Below, in pieces: positions 32,108 to 41,879 of a stretch of 64,000 nucleotides of DNA. Under the pieces are notes generated by a model. It searched no databases. It had not been told where the DNA came from and was given only the letters and a program-made list of their open reading frames with translations. A program made the position numbers and the translations under genes. Positions within the stretch are counted from its first letter, which is position 1. Each line of letters begins with the position of its first letter. Source of the stretch: UBA5859 sp041940025 (GTDB lineage: Bacteria > Pseudomonadota > Gammaproteobacteria > UBA5859); NCBI GenBank assembly GCA_041940025.1, contig JBGTSY010000011.1, positions 18,360 to 82,359 of the forward strand. Direction: 5' to 3'.

Positions 32108-34654
32108 ATGCGTGACACGCATCGACCAAATATCATCGTCATTGGCAACGGCATGGTCGGCCAAAAATTGTTGGAAAACTTAGTAGAAACTGGCGCACAC
32201 CAACATTTTAATATTTTGACTTTTTCTGAGGAACCTCGCCCTGCCTACGATCGGGTGGGATTGAGTTCTTTCTTTTCTGGCAAAAGCGCGGACGATCTGT
32301 CTCTTATCCCAGAGGGATTTTTTCAACAACATGATATCGGCATTCATCTATCCGAAGCGGTCACAGAAATCGATAGAGAACAAAAAGTCATCTCCACCAA
32401 GACGGGAAATCGCTACGCCTACGAAGTTTTAATTATCGCCACTGGATCTTACCCTTTCGTGCCTCCCTTACCTGGGCGTGATCGAGAACATTGCTATGTG
32501 TATCGCACCATAGAAGATCTTGAGTCCATCGCTGCCTGCGGCAAACAGAGTCGAATCGGCGTGGTCGTGGGTGGGGGCTTATTAGGTCTAGAAGCCGCCA
32601 AGGCTCTAAAAGACATGAACCTTGAAACACATGTCGTAGAATTCGCGCCCAGATTGATGGCTGTACAGGTGGATGAAACGGGTGGAGAGTTGCTGCGCAC
32701 AAAAATTGAAGCGTTGGGCGTACAGGTACACACACAGAAAAATTCCAAAGAGATTGTCGACGGCGAACACCATCTACATCGCATCAATTTCGTGGACGGG
32801 GAATTTTTAGAGACCGATATGATTGTGTTTTCGGCCGGGATCCGACCTCAGGATGCTTTGGCCCGCCAATGCGATTTAGCACTTGGCGAGAGAGGGGGCA
32901 TCGTCATTAATGATCATTGCCAAACCTCTGATCCCTCAATTTATGCCATCGGTGAGTGTGCTTTGTGGGAAAACCGCATCTTCGGATTGGTGGCGCCAGG
33001 TTATCAAATGGCCAAGGTGGCGGCACAACATATTTCCGGTCAGTCCGCTGCGTTTACTGGTGCAGATATGAGTACCAAGCTCAAGCTATTAGGGGTAGAT
33101 GTGGCCAGTATCGGGGACGCCCATGCTCGAGCTGAAGGGGCACTCTGTTTCAATTATCTCGATCAAATAAAAGGTATTTATAAAAAGATTGTAGTGGACG
33201 CGAATCGCCAACGTCTACTGGGTGCGGTGCTTGTCGGTGATGCGGAAGAATATGGCTCTCTACTGCAAATGTGCCTCAACGATATGCCGTTACCGGAAAA
33301 TGCCGATTCACTTATTTTGCCGCAATACGATGGTAGCGAAATGAAGGGTTTGGGAGTCGACGCCCTACCGGACACCGCGCAAATTTGCTCCTGTAATAAT
33401 GTAAGCAAAGGAGATATTTGTCATGCAGTGAGTGAAGGTGCAACCACCTTGGGGGCGTTAAAAGAAGTCACCAAAGCATCCACTACCTGCGGCGGTTGTA
33501 CGGCACTGGTCGGGCAGGTACTGAACGCCGAACTGCTTAAATTAGGTGTGGAAGTGAATACGGACATCTGCGAACACTTCCCCTATACGCGGCAGGAGTT
33601 GTATCACCTAGTACGAGTTAACAAGATACAGACGTTTGCTGAATTAATCGCCAAGCACGGCACAGGCAAAGGATGTGATATTTGCAAACCTGCGGTGGCT
33701 TCCATTCTTGCTTCCTGTTGGAATCAATACATTCTTAAACCAGAACACAGTCAGTTACAGGATACCAACGATCGCTTCCTGGCGAACATGCAAAAAAACG
33801 GCACCTACTCAGTGGTACCTCGTGTACCAGGAGGCGAGATCACGCCTGATAAACTCATCGCCATCGGTGAAGTGGCGAAAAAATATGATCTCTACACCAA
33901 AATAACCGGAGGGCAACGTATTGATCTTTTCGGCGCCAGATTAGAGCAGTTGCCCTCAATATGGGAGGAGCTTATCGCTGCTGGCTTCGAAAGCGGTCAT
34001 GCCTACGGGAAAGCGATGCGCACGGTGAAATCCTGTGTGGGTAGTACCTGGTGCCGATATGGTGTACAAGACAGTGTGGGTATGGCCATCCAAGTTGAAA
34101 AGCGCTATCGTGGCATACGCTCTCCCCACAAGTTAAAGCTTGCGGTATCCGGTTGTACCCGGGAATGCGCCGAAGCACAGAGCAAGGACGTAGGTGTCAT
34201 CGCGACCGAAAAAGGCTGGAATCTTTATGTCTGTGGTAACGGTGGTATGAAACCGAGGCACGCGGATTTATTGGCTTCGGATCTAAATGATGAGACTCTA
34301 ATTCGCTATATCGATCGCTTTTTGATGTTTTACATCAGCACAGCCGATCGTCTACAACGCACTTCCGTTTGGTTAGACAATCTTGAAGGTGGTATCGACT
34401 ACGTGAAACAGGTAGTGTGTGATGATTCTTTATCCATAGCCGCCGAGTTAGAAAGTGACATGCAATCGCTTATAGATAGCTATGTGTGTGAATGGCGCCA
34501 CACTGTGGAGAATGCCGAAGAGCGAAAGAGATTCACTCATTTTATTAATAGTACAGAGCCGGATAGCGGTGTTCAGTTTGTCAAAGAACGCGATCAAATT
34601 CGCCCTGCTTCGACAGAAGAACTGCAGCAGATACAGTTGCAATCATTGAACTAA
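32108..34654 (+). CDS. nirB: NADH-dependent nitrite reductase, large subunit
   Basis: 848 residues, the usual NirB length. The N-terminal FAD/NADH module (VIGNGMVGQKLLENL; VVGGGLLGLEAAKAL; YAIGECALW) is followed by a BFD-like 2Fe-2S region (C427, C429, and CGGC about 460), and then the sulfite/nitrite reductase repeats. Siroheme-4Fe4S ligands are Cys643 and Cys649 (SCVGSTWC) and Cys683 and Cys687 (SGCTREC). It reduces nitrite to ammonium in the cytoplasm with NADH. First gene of the plus-strand operon and directly under the sigma-54 promoter. Confidence 0.96.
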   Translation: MRDTHRPNIIVIGNGMVGQKLLENLVETGAHQHFNILTFSEEPRPAYDRVGLSSFFSGKSADDLSLIPEGFFQQHDIGIHLSEAVTEIDREQKVISTKTGNRYAYEVLIIATGSYPFVPPLPGRDREHCYVYRTIEDLESIAACGKQSRIGVVVGGGLLGLEAAKALKDMNLETHVVEFAPRLMAVQVDETGGELLRTKIEALGVQVHTQKNSKEIVDGEHHLHRINFVDGEFLETDMIVFSAGIRPQDALARQCDLALGERGGIVINDHCQTSDPSIYAIGECALWENRIFGLVAPGYQMAKVAAQHISGQSAAFTGADMSTKLKLLGVDVASIGDAHARAEGALCFNYLDQIKGIYKKIVVDANRQRLLGAVLVGDAEEYGSLLQMCLNDMPLPENADSLILPQYDGSEMKGLGVDALPDTAQICSCNNVSKGDICHAVSEGATTLGALKEVTKASTTCGGCTALVGQVLNAELLKLGVEVNTDICEHFPYTRQELYHLVRVNKIQTFAELIAKHGTGKGCDICKPAVASILASCWNQYILKPEHSQLQDTNDRFLANMQKNGTYSVVPRVPGGEITPDKLIAIGEVAKKYDLYTKITGGQRIDLFGARLEQLPSIWEELIAAGFESGHAYGKAMRTVKSCVGSTWCRYGVQDSVGMAIQVEKRYRGIRSPHKLKLAVSGCTRECAEAQSKDVGVIATEKGWNLYVCGNGGMKPRHADLLASDLNDETLIRYIDRFLMFYISTADRLQRTSVWLDNLEGGIDYVKQVVCDDSLSIAAELESDMQSLIDSYVCEWRHTVENAEERKRFTHFINSTEPDSGVQFVKERDQIRPASTEELQQIQLQSLN

Positions 34655-34770
34655 AACCTTCTTCTGATTGAATATCGTGTCACCCGCTTCCTACTACATG
34701 CAATCCGCTGGTAGTCATGGCTTGGGTGACTGGACCAGTGAAAGTTAACGAGTCGAGGAGCCATCCATCT

Positions 34771-35112
34771 ATGACGTTAAAGTGGACTCAAGTATGTCAC
34801 CTTGAAGAGATCTTGCCGAATACAGGGTGTTGCGCACTGCATGATCAGCAACAAGTGGCAATTTTTCGTATTGAGGAGTCAGAAGAGCTATATGCTGTGC
34901 AAAATTATGATCCCCTCGGAGAGGCAAATGTTTTATCGAGAGGTATTTTGGGTGATCTCAATGGGGAATTAGTCGTCGCCTCCCCATTATATAAACATCA
35001 CTACTCCTTAAAGACCGGAAAATGTTTGGAGGACGAGTCCGTGCAACTTCAAACCTTTCCTATTAGAGTAGAAAATGGTCGAGTGGAACTCGGCAGCGTT
35101 TCTTTGAATTGA
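34771..35112 (+). CDS. nirD: Nitrite reductase small subunit
   Basis: Start moved to ATG34771 (MTLKWTQVC), which has GAGGAG upstream and gives the usual NirD length of 113 residues; the longer frame from 34717 is not needed. Rieske-like fold without the Cys/His cluster ligands (VAIFRIEESEELYAVQNYDPLGEANVLSRGILGD; VASPLYKHHYSLKTGKCLED; FPIRVENG). Partner of NirB, 21 bp upstream of narG. Confidence 0.93.
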   Translation: MTLKWTQVCHLEEILPNTGCCALHDQQQVAIFRIEESEELYAVQNYDPLGEANVLSRGILGDLNGELVVASPLYKHHYSLKTGKCLEDESVQLQTFPIRVENGRVELGSVSLN

Positions 35113-35133
35113 TATAACAATTAGGCAATTTAA

Positions 35134-38100
35134 ATGAGTCATTTCCTAGATAGATTACAGTTCTTCAAGAAAAAACAAGGACAATTTGCAAACGGCCATG
35201 GTGAGACCAGCAACGAAGATCGCTCCTGGGAAGATGGCTATCGTCAGCGCTGGCAGCATGACAAGGTTGTGCGCTCTACCCATGGCGTCAATTGCACCGG
35301 ATCCTGTAGCTGGAAGATATACGTCAAAAATGGCCTCGTCACTTGGGAGACTCAACAGACCGACTATCCACGTACGCGTCCAGATCTACCTAATCACGAA
35401 CCAAGGGGATGTCCCCGGGGGGCCAGCTATTCTTGGTACATATACAGCGCAAATCGATTGAAATATCCTTTGGTTCGCAAAAAACTGGTGAAGTTGTGGC
35501 GAGACGCCAGACAAACTCAAGACGCCGTCGACGCCTGGCAATCTATTGTAGAAGACAGCGAAAAAGCCAACGCCTATAAGCAACAAAGAGGATTAGGTGG
35601 CTTTGTACGATCCACATGGGATGAAGTAAACGAAATCATCGCCGCAGCCAATAGCTATACGATTAAACAATATGGTCCCGACCGAGTGTGTGGCTTCTCA
35701 CCTATACCTGCCATGTCTATGGTCTCTTACGCGGCCGGTACTCGGTATCTGTCTTTAATTGGTGGCACCTGTTTAAGTTTCTATGACTGGTACTGTGATT
35801 TGCCGCCCAGCTCTCCGCAGGTTTGGGGAGAGCAAACAGATGTGCCCGAATCTGCCGATTGGTACAACTCTAATTTCTTAATCCTCTGGGGTTCCAATGT
35901 ACCGCAAACACGCACACCGGATGCCCATTTTTATGCTGAAGTACGCTACAAAGGCACCAAAAGCGTGGTCATTACACCGGATTTTTCAGAGGCATCTAAG
36001 TTCGCCGATCTCTGGTTGGCCCCGAAGCAGGGTACCGATGCAGCCCTCGCAATGGCTTTTGGTCATGTGATCCTAAAAGAATATCATGTTGATAATCCCA
36101 GTCCCTACTTTATCGATTACTGTCGTCAATATACGGATATGCCCTTGTTGGTCAAGCTGACGTCTCACAAGGATGGAAGCCATAAAGCCGATCGGTTTCT
36201 ACGTGCCTCGGACTTTGTAGACGGTTTGGGCGAGCAAAACAATCCTGAATGGAAGACTGTGGGTTTTGATGAGCAGACAGATCAATTCTGCGTGCCCACC
36301 GGCTCAATTGGATTTCGCTGGGGAGAACAGGGCAAATGGAACATCGAGGAAAAAGAGAGTAACGGTCAACCTACTACATTGACTCTCTCCTTACTTAATA
36401 ATAGAGACGAAGTAACTTCCGTTGCTTTCCCTTATTTTGGTGGCAATGAACGTGAACACTTCCAGCATACAGAACATCAGGATGTGCTCTACCGTCATAT
36501 CCCTACCAAGAAGGTGACGCTTGCTTCTGGTGAAGAGGTATTGGTTGCCACCGTCTATGATCTGCTGTTGGCTCACTATGGCGTCGATCGGGGATTGGGG
36601 GGCGACAATGTCGCAAAAAGCTATGATGATGATGTTCCCTGCACACCCGGCTGGCAGCAAAAGATCACCGGAGTGAAACCGCAAGATGTGGTCACGGTCG
36701 CTCGGCAATTCGCAGAAACCGCGCACAAAACCCGTGGGCGTTCCATGATTATCGTGGGCGCCGGACTCAATCACTGGTACCACAACGACATGAACTATCG
36801 CGGCTTGATTAACATGTTATTGATGTGTGGCTGCGTGGGCCAATCAGGAGGCGGCTGGTCTCACTATGTGGGGCAAGAAAAACTACGTCCACAAACTGGA
36901 TGGACCGCGCTGGCTTTCGCGCTCGACTGGAATCGCCCACCCAGGCAAATGAATGGCACCTCATTTTTTTACAATCATACCAGTCAATGGCGTTACGAGA
37001 AGGTAGGCATCGAAGAGATCCTCTCACCACTTGCAGATAAGGAACACTATTCGGGTAGCGTCTTAGACTACAATATTCGCGCAGAGCGTATGGGCTGGTT
37101 ACCGAGCGCGCCGCAACTGGATACCAATCCGTTAAAGTTAGCTGCTGAAGCCGATGAGAAGAATTTATCCGTAGAAGATCACCTCTGTAGTGAATTAAAA
37201 TCTCATCAGATCTCCATGGCTTGCGAAGATCCAGACAATCCTCAAAATTTCCCGCGTAATCTTTTTGTTTGGCGTTCTAATATTCTAGGTTCCAGTGGTA
37301 AAGGTCATGAATATTTTCTACATCACTTGCTGGGTACAAAACATGGCCTGTTGGGTAAAGAACTTGGTGAGGATACCAACTTAAAGCCAGAAGAGGTGAA
37401 ATGGCACCAACAAGGTGCCACCGGAAAATTAGATCTTCTGGTGACGCTAGATTTTCGAATGTCCACCACCTGTCTCTATTCGGATATCGTCTTACCCACC
37501 GCCAGTTGGTATGAAAAAGATGATTTAAATACCTCTGACATGCATCCCTTTATTCATCCTCTTTCTGCAGCCGTGGATCCGGTGTGGGAATCTCGATCCG
37601 ACTGGGATATCTACAAAGGCATCGCGAAGAAGTTTTCCGAGGTCTGTGTGGGGCATCTAGGTAAAGAAAAAGATGTGGTGCTCACGCCACTCATGCACGA
37701 CTCTCCGGGTGAAATTGCCCAACCATTTGATGTGCAAGATTGGAAAAAAGGTGAGTGTGCACCGATTCCTGGAAAAACCATGCAGCAAATCACCGTTGTG
37801 GAGCGAGATTATCCCGATACCTACAAAAAGTTCACCTCCCTTGGTCCACTCATGGAGTCTCTGGGTAATGGTGGCAAAGGCATCCAGTGGAATACCGAGA
37901 CAGAAGTTAATTTCCTGACGCAATTAAATCATCCTGTGTTAGACGAAGGTGTCTCCAAGGGGCGTCCACAGATAGAAAGCGCCATAGATGCAGCCGAAGT
38001 AATCTTATCTCTGGCACCAGAAACCAACGGCCAAGTGGCGGTGAAAGCCTGGGAATCTCTGGGCAAAATCACTGGACGAGAACACACCCATTTGGCATTA

Positions 38101-38886
38101 CCCAAACAGGACGAAAAAATTCGTTTTCGAGATATACAGGCGCAGCCGCGAAAGATTATCTCCTCTCCCATATGGAGTGGATTAGAAGACGAACATGTGA
38201 GCTACAACGCAGGCTACACCAATGTTCATGAACTGATCCCCTGGCGCACACTCACAGGACGGCAGCAGTTTTATCTGGACCATCAGTGGATGCTGGCATT
38301 TGGCGAAGGCTTTTGCCAATACCGACCGCCCATAGACACAAAAACCGTTAATCCCATATTAAATAAAAAGCCTAACGGGCACCGTGAAATAGCATTGAAT
38401 TGGATCACGCCTCATCAAAAATGGGGTATCCACAGCACATATACTGAAAACCTGCTGATGCTCACCCTATCCAGAGGTGGCCCGATTATTTGGCTGAGCG
38501 AAATCGATGCGGCAAAAGTAGGCATTGAAGATAACGATTGGGTGGAAGTCTTTAATGTCAATGGTGCCTTAACTGCCCGTGCCGTAGTCAGTCAGCGGGT
38601 GAATGAAGGCATGACCATGATGTATCACGCGCAAGAGCGCATCGTTAACAACCCAGGCGCAGAAAGCACCGGTACACGAGGTGGCATACATAACTCTGTC
38701 ACTCGAGTAGTTTTGAAACCCACGCATATGATCGGCGCCTATGCACAATTCAGCTATGGCTTTAATTACTATGGCACTGTGGGGTCCAATCGTGATGAAT
38801 TTGTCATCGTGAGAAAAATGAATCAAATAGATTGGCTCGATGGCGAGACCGCAGCATACAAGCAAACAGACGGAGCAGTAGTGTAA
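35134..38886 (+). CDS. narG: Respiratory nitrate reductase, catalytic alpha subunit
   Basis: 1250 residues, normal for NarG. The FS0 cluster ligands His50, Cys54, Cys58 and Cys93 (THGVNCTGSCSW; EPRGCPRGASYSW) and the molybdenum ligand Asp222 (FYDWYCDLPPSSPQVWGEQTDVPESADWY) are at the same numbers as in E. coli. The bis-MGD pocket is complete. No Tat signal, so the active site faces the cytoplasm, as in classical NarGHI. It reduces nitrate to nitrite with quinol electrons via NarH and NarI. Immediately follows nirD, an arrangement that passes nitrite directly to the ammonium-forming NirBD. Confidence 0.97.
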   Translation: MSHFLDRLQFFKKKQGQFANGHGETSNEDRSWEDGYRQRWQHDKVVRSTHGVNCTGSCSWKIYVKNGLVTWETQQTDYPRTRPDLPNHEPRGCPRGASYSWYIYSANRLKYPLVRKKLVKLWRDARQTQDAVDAWQSIVEDSEKANAYKQQRGLGGFVRSTWDEVNEIIAAANSYTIKQYGPDRVCGFSPIPAMSMVSYAAGTRYLSLIGGTCLSFYDWYCDLPPSSPQVWGEQTDVPESADWYNSNFLILWGSNVPQTRTPDAHFYAEVRYKGTKSVVITPDFSEASKFADLWLAPKQGTDAALAMAFGHVILKEYHVDNPSPYFIDYCRQYTDMPLLVKLTSHKDGSHKADRFLRASDFVDGLGEQNNPEWKTVGFDEQTDQFCVPTGSIGFRWGEQGKWNIEEKESNGQPTTLTLSLLNNRDEVTSVAFPYFGGNEREHFQHTEHQDVLYRHIPTKKVTLASGEEVLVATVYDLLLAHYGVDRGLGGDNVAKSYDDDVPCTPGWQQKITGVKPQDVVTVARQFAETAHKTRGRSMIIVGAGLNHWYHNDMNYRGLINMLLMCGCVGQSGGGWSHYVGQEKLRPQTGWTALAFALDWNRPPRQMNGTSFFYNHTSQWRYEKVGIEEILSPLADKEHYSGSVLDYNIRAERMGWLPSAPQLDTNPLKLAAEADEKNLSVEDHLCSELKSHQISMACEDPDNPQNFPRNLFVWRSNILGSSGKGHEYFLHHLLGTKHGLLGKELGEDTNLKPEEVKWHQQGATGKLDLLVTLDFRMSTTCLYSDIVLPTASWYEKDDLNTSDMHPFIHPLSAAVDPVWESRSDWDIYKGIAKKFSEVCVGHLGKEKDVVLTPLMHDSPGEIAQPFDVQDWKKGECAPIPGKTMQQITVVERDYPDTYKKFTSLGPLMESLGNGGKGIQWNTETEVNFLTQLNHPVLDEGVSKGRPQIESAIDAAEVILSLAPETNGQVAVKAWESLGKITGREHTHLALPKQDEKIRFRDIQAQPRKIISSPIWSGLEDEHVSYNAGYTNVHELIPWRTLTGRQQFYLDHQWMLAFGEGFCQYRPPIDTKTVNPILNKKPNGHREIALNWITPHQKWGIHSTYTENLLMLTLSRGGPIIWLSEIDAAKVGIEDNDWVEVFNVNGALTARAVVSQRVNEGMTMMYHAQERIVNNPGAESTGTRGGIHNSVTRVVLKPTHMIGAYAQFSYGFNYYGTVGSNRDEFVIVRKMNQIDWLDGETAAYKQTDGAVV

Positions 38887-40473
38887 ATGAAGATTCGCGC
38901 ACAAATCGGTATGGTCTTAAATTTAGACAAATGTATTGGATGCCATACATGCTCTATCACATGTAAAAATGTATGGACCTCTCGAGAAGGAACAGAATAC
39001 GCTTGGTTTAATAACGTGGAAACCAAACCAGGAGTGGGGTATCCCAAAGAGTGGGAAAATCAAGATCGCTGGAAAGGGGGTTGGAAACTCAAAGGCAACG
39101 GCGAGTTACAACCTAAAATTGGCGGCAAATTCCGAGTGCTGGCGAACATCTTTGCCAACCCAGATTTGCCGGAAATTGATGACTATTACGAACCATTCGA
39201 TTTCGATTACCAACATTTGCACCAAGCGCCTGAAGCAGCGCACCAACCCACTGCCCGCCCCCGCTCCCTGATCTCAGGTGAGCGTATGGAAAAAATCGAA
39301 TGGGGTCCGAATTGGGAGGAGATTCTAGGCACAGAATTCAAGAAACGCTCCAAAGATAAAAATTTCGACCAGGTACAAAAAGAGATCTACGGTCAGTTTG
39401 AAAACACCTTTATGATGTACCTGCCACGACTATGTGAGCACTGTTTGAATCCCGCTTGTGTGGCCACCTGCCCTTCCGGTGCCATCTATAAAAGAGAAGA
39501 AGACGGCATCGTACTCATTGACCAAGATAAGTGTCGCGGTTGGCGCATGTGTGTCAGTGGTTGTCCGTACAAGAAAATCTACTACAACTGGAAATCCGGC
39601 AAGTCAGAAAAATGTATTTTTTGTTATCCACGTATCGAAGTGGGACAGCCTACCGTCTGCTCCGAAACCTGTGTGGGTCGTATCCGGTATCTCGGTGTAC
39701 TGCTGTATGATGCAGATCGAATAGAAGAAGTTGCATCCACGCCGAATGAACAAGACCTTTACAAGAAGCAGTTGGAAATCTTCCTGGATCCTAACGATCC
39801 AGAAATTATTGCCCAAGCGAGAAAAGATGGTGTACCGGATAATTGGTTAGAGGCAGCACAACGCTCACCCGTCTACATGATGGCGATGGACTGGCAGCTC
39901 GCCTTACCCTTGCACCCAGAATATCGCACCTTGCCCATGGTGTGGTATGTGCCACCCTTAAGCCCCATTCAAAGTGCTGCCGATAGTGGTGCAATCGGAA
40001 TGAACGGCATCATCCCAGATGTGGACAGTTTGCGAATCCCAGTGAGATACCTGGCGAATATGCTCACCGCTGGAGATGAGGCACCTGTACTCTTGGCATT
40101 AAAGCGGCTTCTCGCCATGCGGGCCTACAAGCGAAGCGAACAAGTTGATGGTGAAATCAACTTGAAGGTTTTGCAGGAAGTTGGGCTGACGCCAACTCAA
40201 GTTGAAAGTATGTATCGATACTTAGCAATCGCTAACTATGAAGATAGATTCGTCATTCCCACCGGACATCGTGAATATGCAGTGGATGCTTTTCCAGAAA
40301 AATCCGGTTGTGGTTTCAGTTTTGGAAACGGTTGCTCTGAAGGAAACTCGAATCTTGGTCTGTTTGGTAATAATCGCGCCAATAGTACTACGGTACAAGC
40401 CTTATCTGGATCTGAATCTGCCACCGAAGGTAATCCTCTAGAAATTCGTCATTTATTTTCGACGCGTCGCTAA
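38887..40473 (+). CDS. narH: Respiratory nitrate reductase, iron-sulfur beta subunit
   Basis: 528 residues. Four Cys groups: CIGCHTCSITCK, LCEHCLNPACVATCPSGAIYKREEDG, CRGWRMCVSGCP (CxxW gives the 3Fe-4S cluster) and KCIFCYPRIEVGQPTVCSETCVGR. Starts directly after the narG stop codon with no gap. The C-terminus is slightly longer than in E. coli and ends in a region rich in Ser/Gly/Asn. Carries electrons from NarI heme to NarG. Confidence 0.97.
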   Translation: MKIRAQIGMVLNLDKCIGCHTCSITCKNVWTSREGTEYAWFNNVETKPGVGYPKEWENQDRWKGGWKLKGNGELQPKIGGKFRVLANIFANPDLPEIDDYYEPFDFDYQHLHQAPEAAHQPTARPRSLISGERMEKIEWGPNWEEILGTEFKKRSKDKNFDQVQKEIYGQFENTFMMYLPRLCEHCLNPACVATCPSGAIYKREEDGIVLIDQDKCRGWRMCVSGCPYKKIYYNWKSGKSEKCIFCYPRIEVGQPTVCSETCVGRIRYLGVLLYDADRIEEVASTPNEQDLYKKQLEIFLDPNDPEIIAQARKDGVPDNWLEAAQRSPVYMMAMDWQLALPLHPEYRTLPMVWYVPPLSPIQSAADSGAIGMNGIIPDVDSLRIPVRYLANMLTAGDEAPVLLALKRLLAMRAYKRSEQVDGEINLKVLQEVGLTPTQVESMYRYLAIANYEDRFVIPTGHREYAVDAFPEKSGCGFSFGNGCSEGNSNLGLFGNNRANSTTVQALSGSESATEGNPLEIRHLFSTRR

Positions 40474-40483
40474 AAGGTCCACC

Positions 40484-41170
40484 ATGAAAAATCTAAAACT
40501 GTTTTCAATCTTACTCTCCTACCCAGAACCTAGATGGAGTAACGAATTTGACCAAATGCGCGAGTACATAGAGGCGGAGGAAAACTTCACTGCGGCTCAA
40601 AAACAAAAATTAATAGGCTTTATTGAATGCTTATCAACCGAAGACATTCTCGATTCTCAAGAGCGATATGTGTCCAGCTTTGACAAGGGGCGATCTCTTT
40701 CTATGTTGTTATTTGAACATGTTCACGGAGAATCGAGAGATCGGGGTCAAGCCATGGTGGATCTGATGCAAACCTATGAGAGCCGTGGATTCGAGCTGAG
40801 CACACATGAGCTACCGGACCATTTAACGGTATTTTTGGAGTTTTTATCACATTGTGATGCAACGGAATCGGTGCAGTGGCTAACAGAAATTTCAGATATT
40901 CTGGTATTGATCTGTTCCCGCCTGTATGAACGTAAAAGCCCATATGCAGACGTATTCAAGGTGCTGTGCGAACTGTCTGGGATCTCTGAATTAGATGAAG
41001 AGATTCAGACTAAGGTTCAGGCAGAGCCCAGAGACGATTCTCCCGAAGCGTTAGATAAAGTTTGGCAAGAAGAGGCGGTACGATTTGGCGGCGTCAACGT
41101 ACCGGGAGGCCTACCCGCCTCCGCTGACCAAAAGTCGGGAAACAACTTAACTCTTAAAACTGTATCCTAA
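40484..41170 (+). CDS. narJ: Nitrate reductase assembly chaperone
   Basis: 228 residues, TorD/NarJ chaperone family. Typical elements: LSYPEPRW, FEHVHGESRDRGQAMVDLMQTYESRGFEL, ELPDHLTVFLEFLS, and the C-terminal WQEEAVRFG. The C-terminal tail is basic/polar. Needed for molybdenum cofactor insertion into NarG. 10 bp after narH and 12 bp before narI. Confidence 0.94.
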   Translation: MKNLKLFSILLSYPEPRWSNEFDQMREYIEAEENFTAAQKQKLIGFIECLSTEDILDSQERYVSSFDKGRSLSMLLFEHVHGESRDRGQAMVDLMQTYESRGFELSTHELPDHLTVFLEFLSHCDATESVQWLTEISDILVLICSRLYERKSPYADVFKVLCELSGISELDEEIQTKVQAEPRDDSPEALDKVWQEEAVRFGGVNVPGGLPASADQKSGNNLTLKTVS

Positions 41171-41182
41171 AGGAATCCAACA

Positions 41183-41875
41183 ATGGCATGGTTGAATCAT
41201 TTCATACACGAACTTCTTTTTGGGCTTTTTCCCTATTTTGCTATCACGGTGATGTTGGTAGGTTCCGTTATTAGATTCGACCGTGAGCAATACAGTTGGA
41301 GAAGTGGTTCCAGTCAAATGTTACGTACCAAGTCCTTTCGATTGGCAAGTAATCTATTTCATTTCGGTATTTTATTTTTGATGTTAGGCCACTTTGTGGG
41401 TTTATTGACTCCACCGAAAATTTATCATGCCTTCGGCCTGTCCACCGCAGACAAACAGCTCATCGCTATGAGCGCGGGGGGCGCAGCCGGAATCGTCTGT
41501 TTTATTGGACTAACAATGTTGTTACATCGGCGCCTCTATGATCCCAGAATCAGGGCGACAAGTTCGTTCAGTGATATTTTCATACTCATACTTATCTATG
41601 TACAGCTGATATTAGGTCTGTTTTCTATTGTGGTTTCTGCATTCCATATGGATGGGGCGCAAATGGTCCTGCTAGCAGAATGGGCGCAACGAATCGTCAG
41701 TTTCCGACCTGATGCCGCCGACCAGTTATTGCACGTTAACATTATCTATAAACTTCATGTCCTGTTAGGGCTAATTATTGTGCTGGTTTTTCCGTTCACT
41801 CGTTTGATACATATTATTAGTGCGCCGATTTGGTACTTGGGCAGGAGTTATCAAATTGTGAGAACCAGAAGGTAA
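41183..41875 (+). CDS. narI: Respiratory nitrate reductase, cytochrome b gamma subunit
   Basis: 230 residues, five membrane helices. Heme b ligands are recognised by spacing: His60 and His70 (LFHFGILFLMLGH, ten apart) and His192 and His210 (KLHVLLG... TRLIH, eighteen apart), as in E. coli NarI. It oxidises quinol at the periplasmic face and anchors NarGH. Confidence 0.95.
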   Translation: MAWLNHFIHELLFGLFPYFAITVMLVGSVIRFDREQYSWRSGSSQMLRTKSFRLASNLFHFGILFLMLGHFVGLLTPPKIYHAFGLSTADKQLIAMSAGGAAGIVCFIGLTMLLHRRLYDPRIRATSSFSDIFILILIYVQLILGLFSIVVSAFHMDGAQMVLLAEWAQRIVSFRPDAADQLLHVNIIYKLHVLLGLIIVLVFPFTRLIHIISAPIWYLGRSYQIVRTRR

Positions 41876-41879
41876 GCGT

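Noticed and set aside
35134..38886. NarG as a periplasmic or archaeal-type nitrate reductase
   Set aside because: No Tat signal is present and Asp222 and the FS0 ligands match the cytoplasmic E. coli type.
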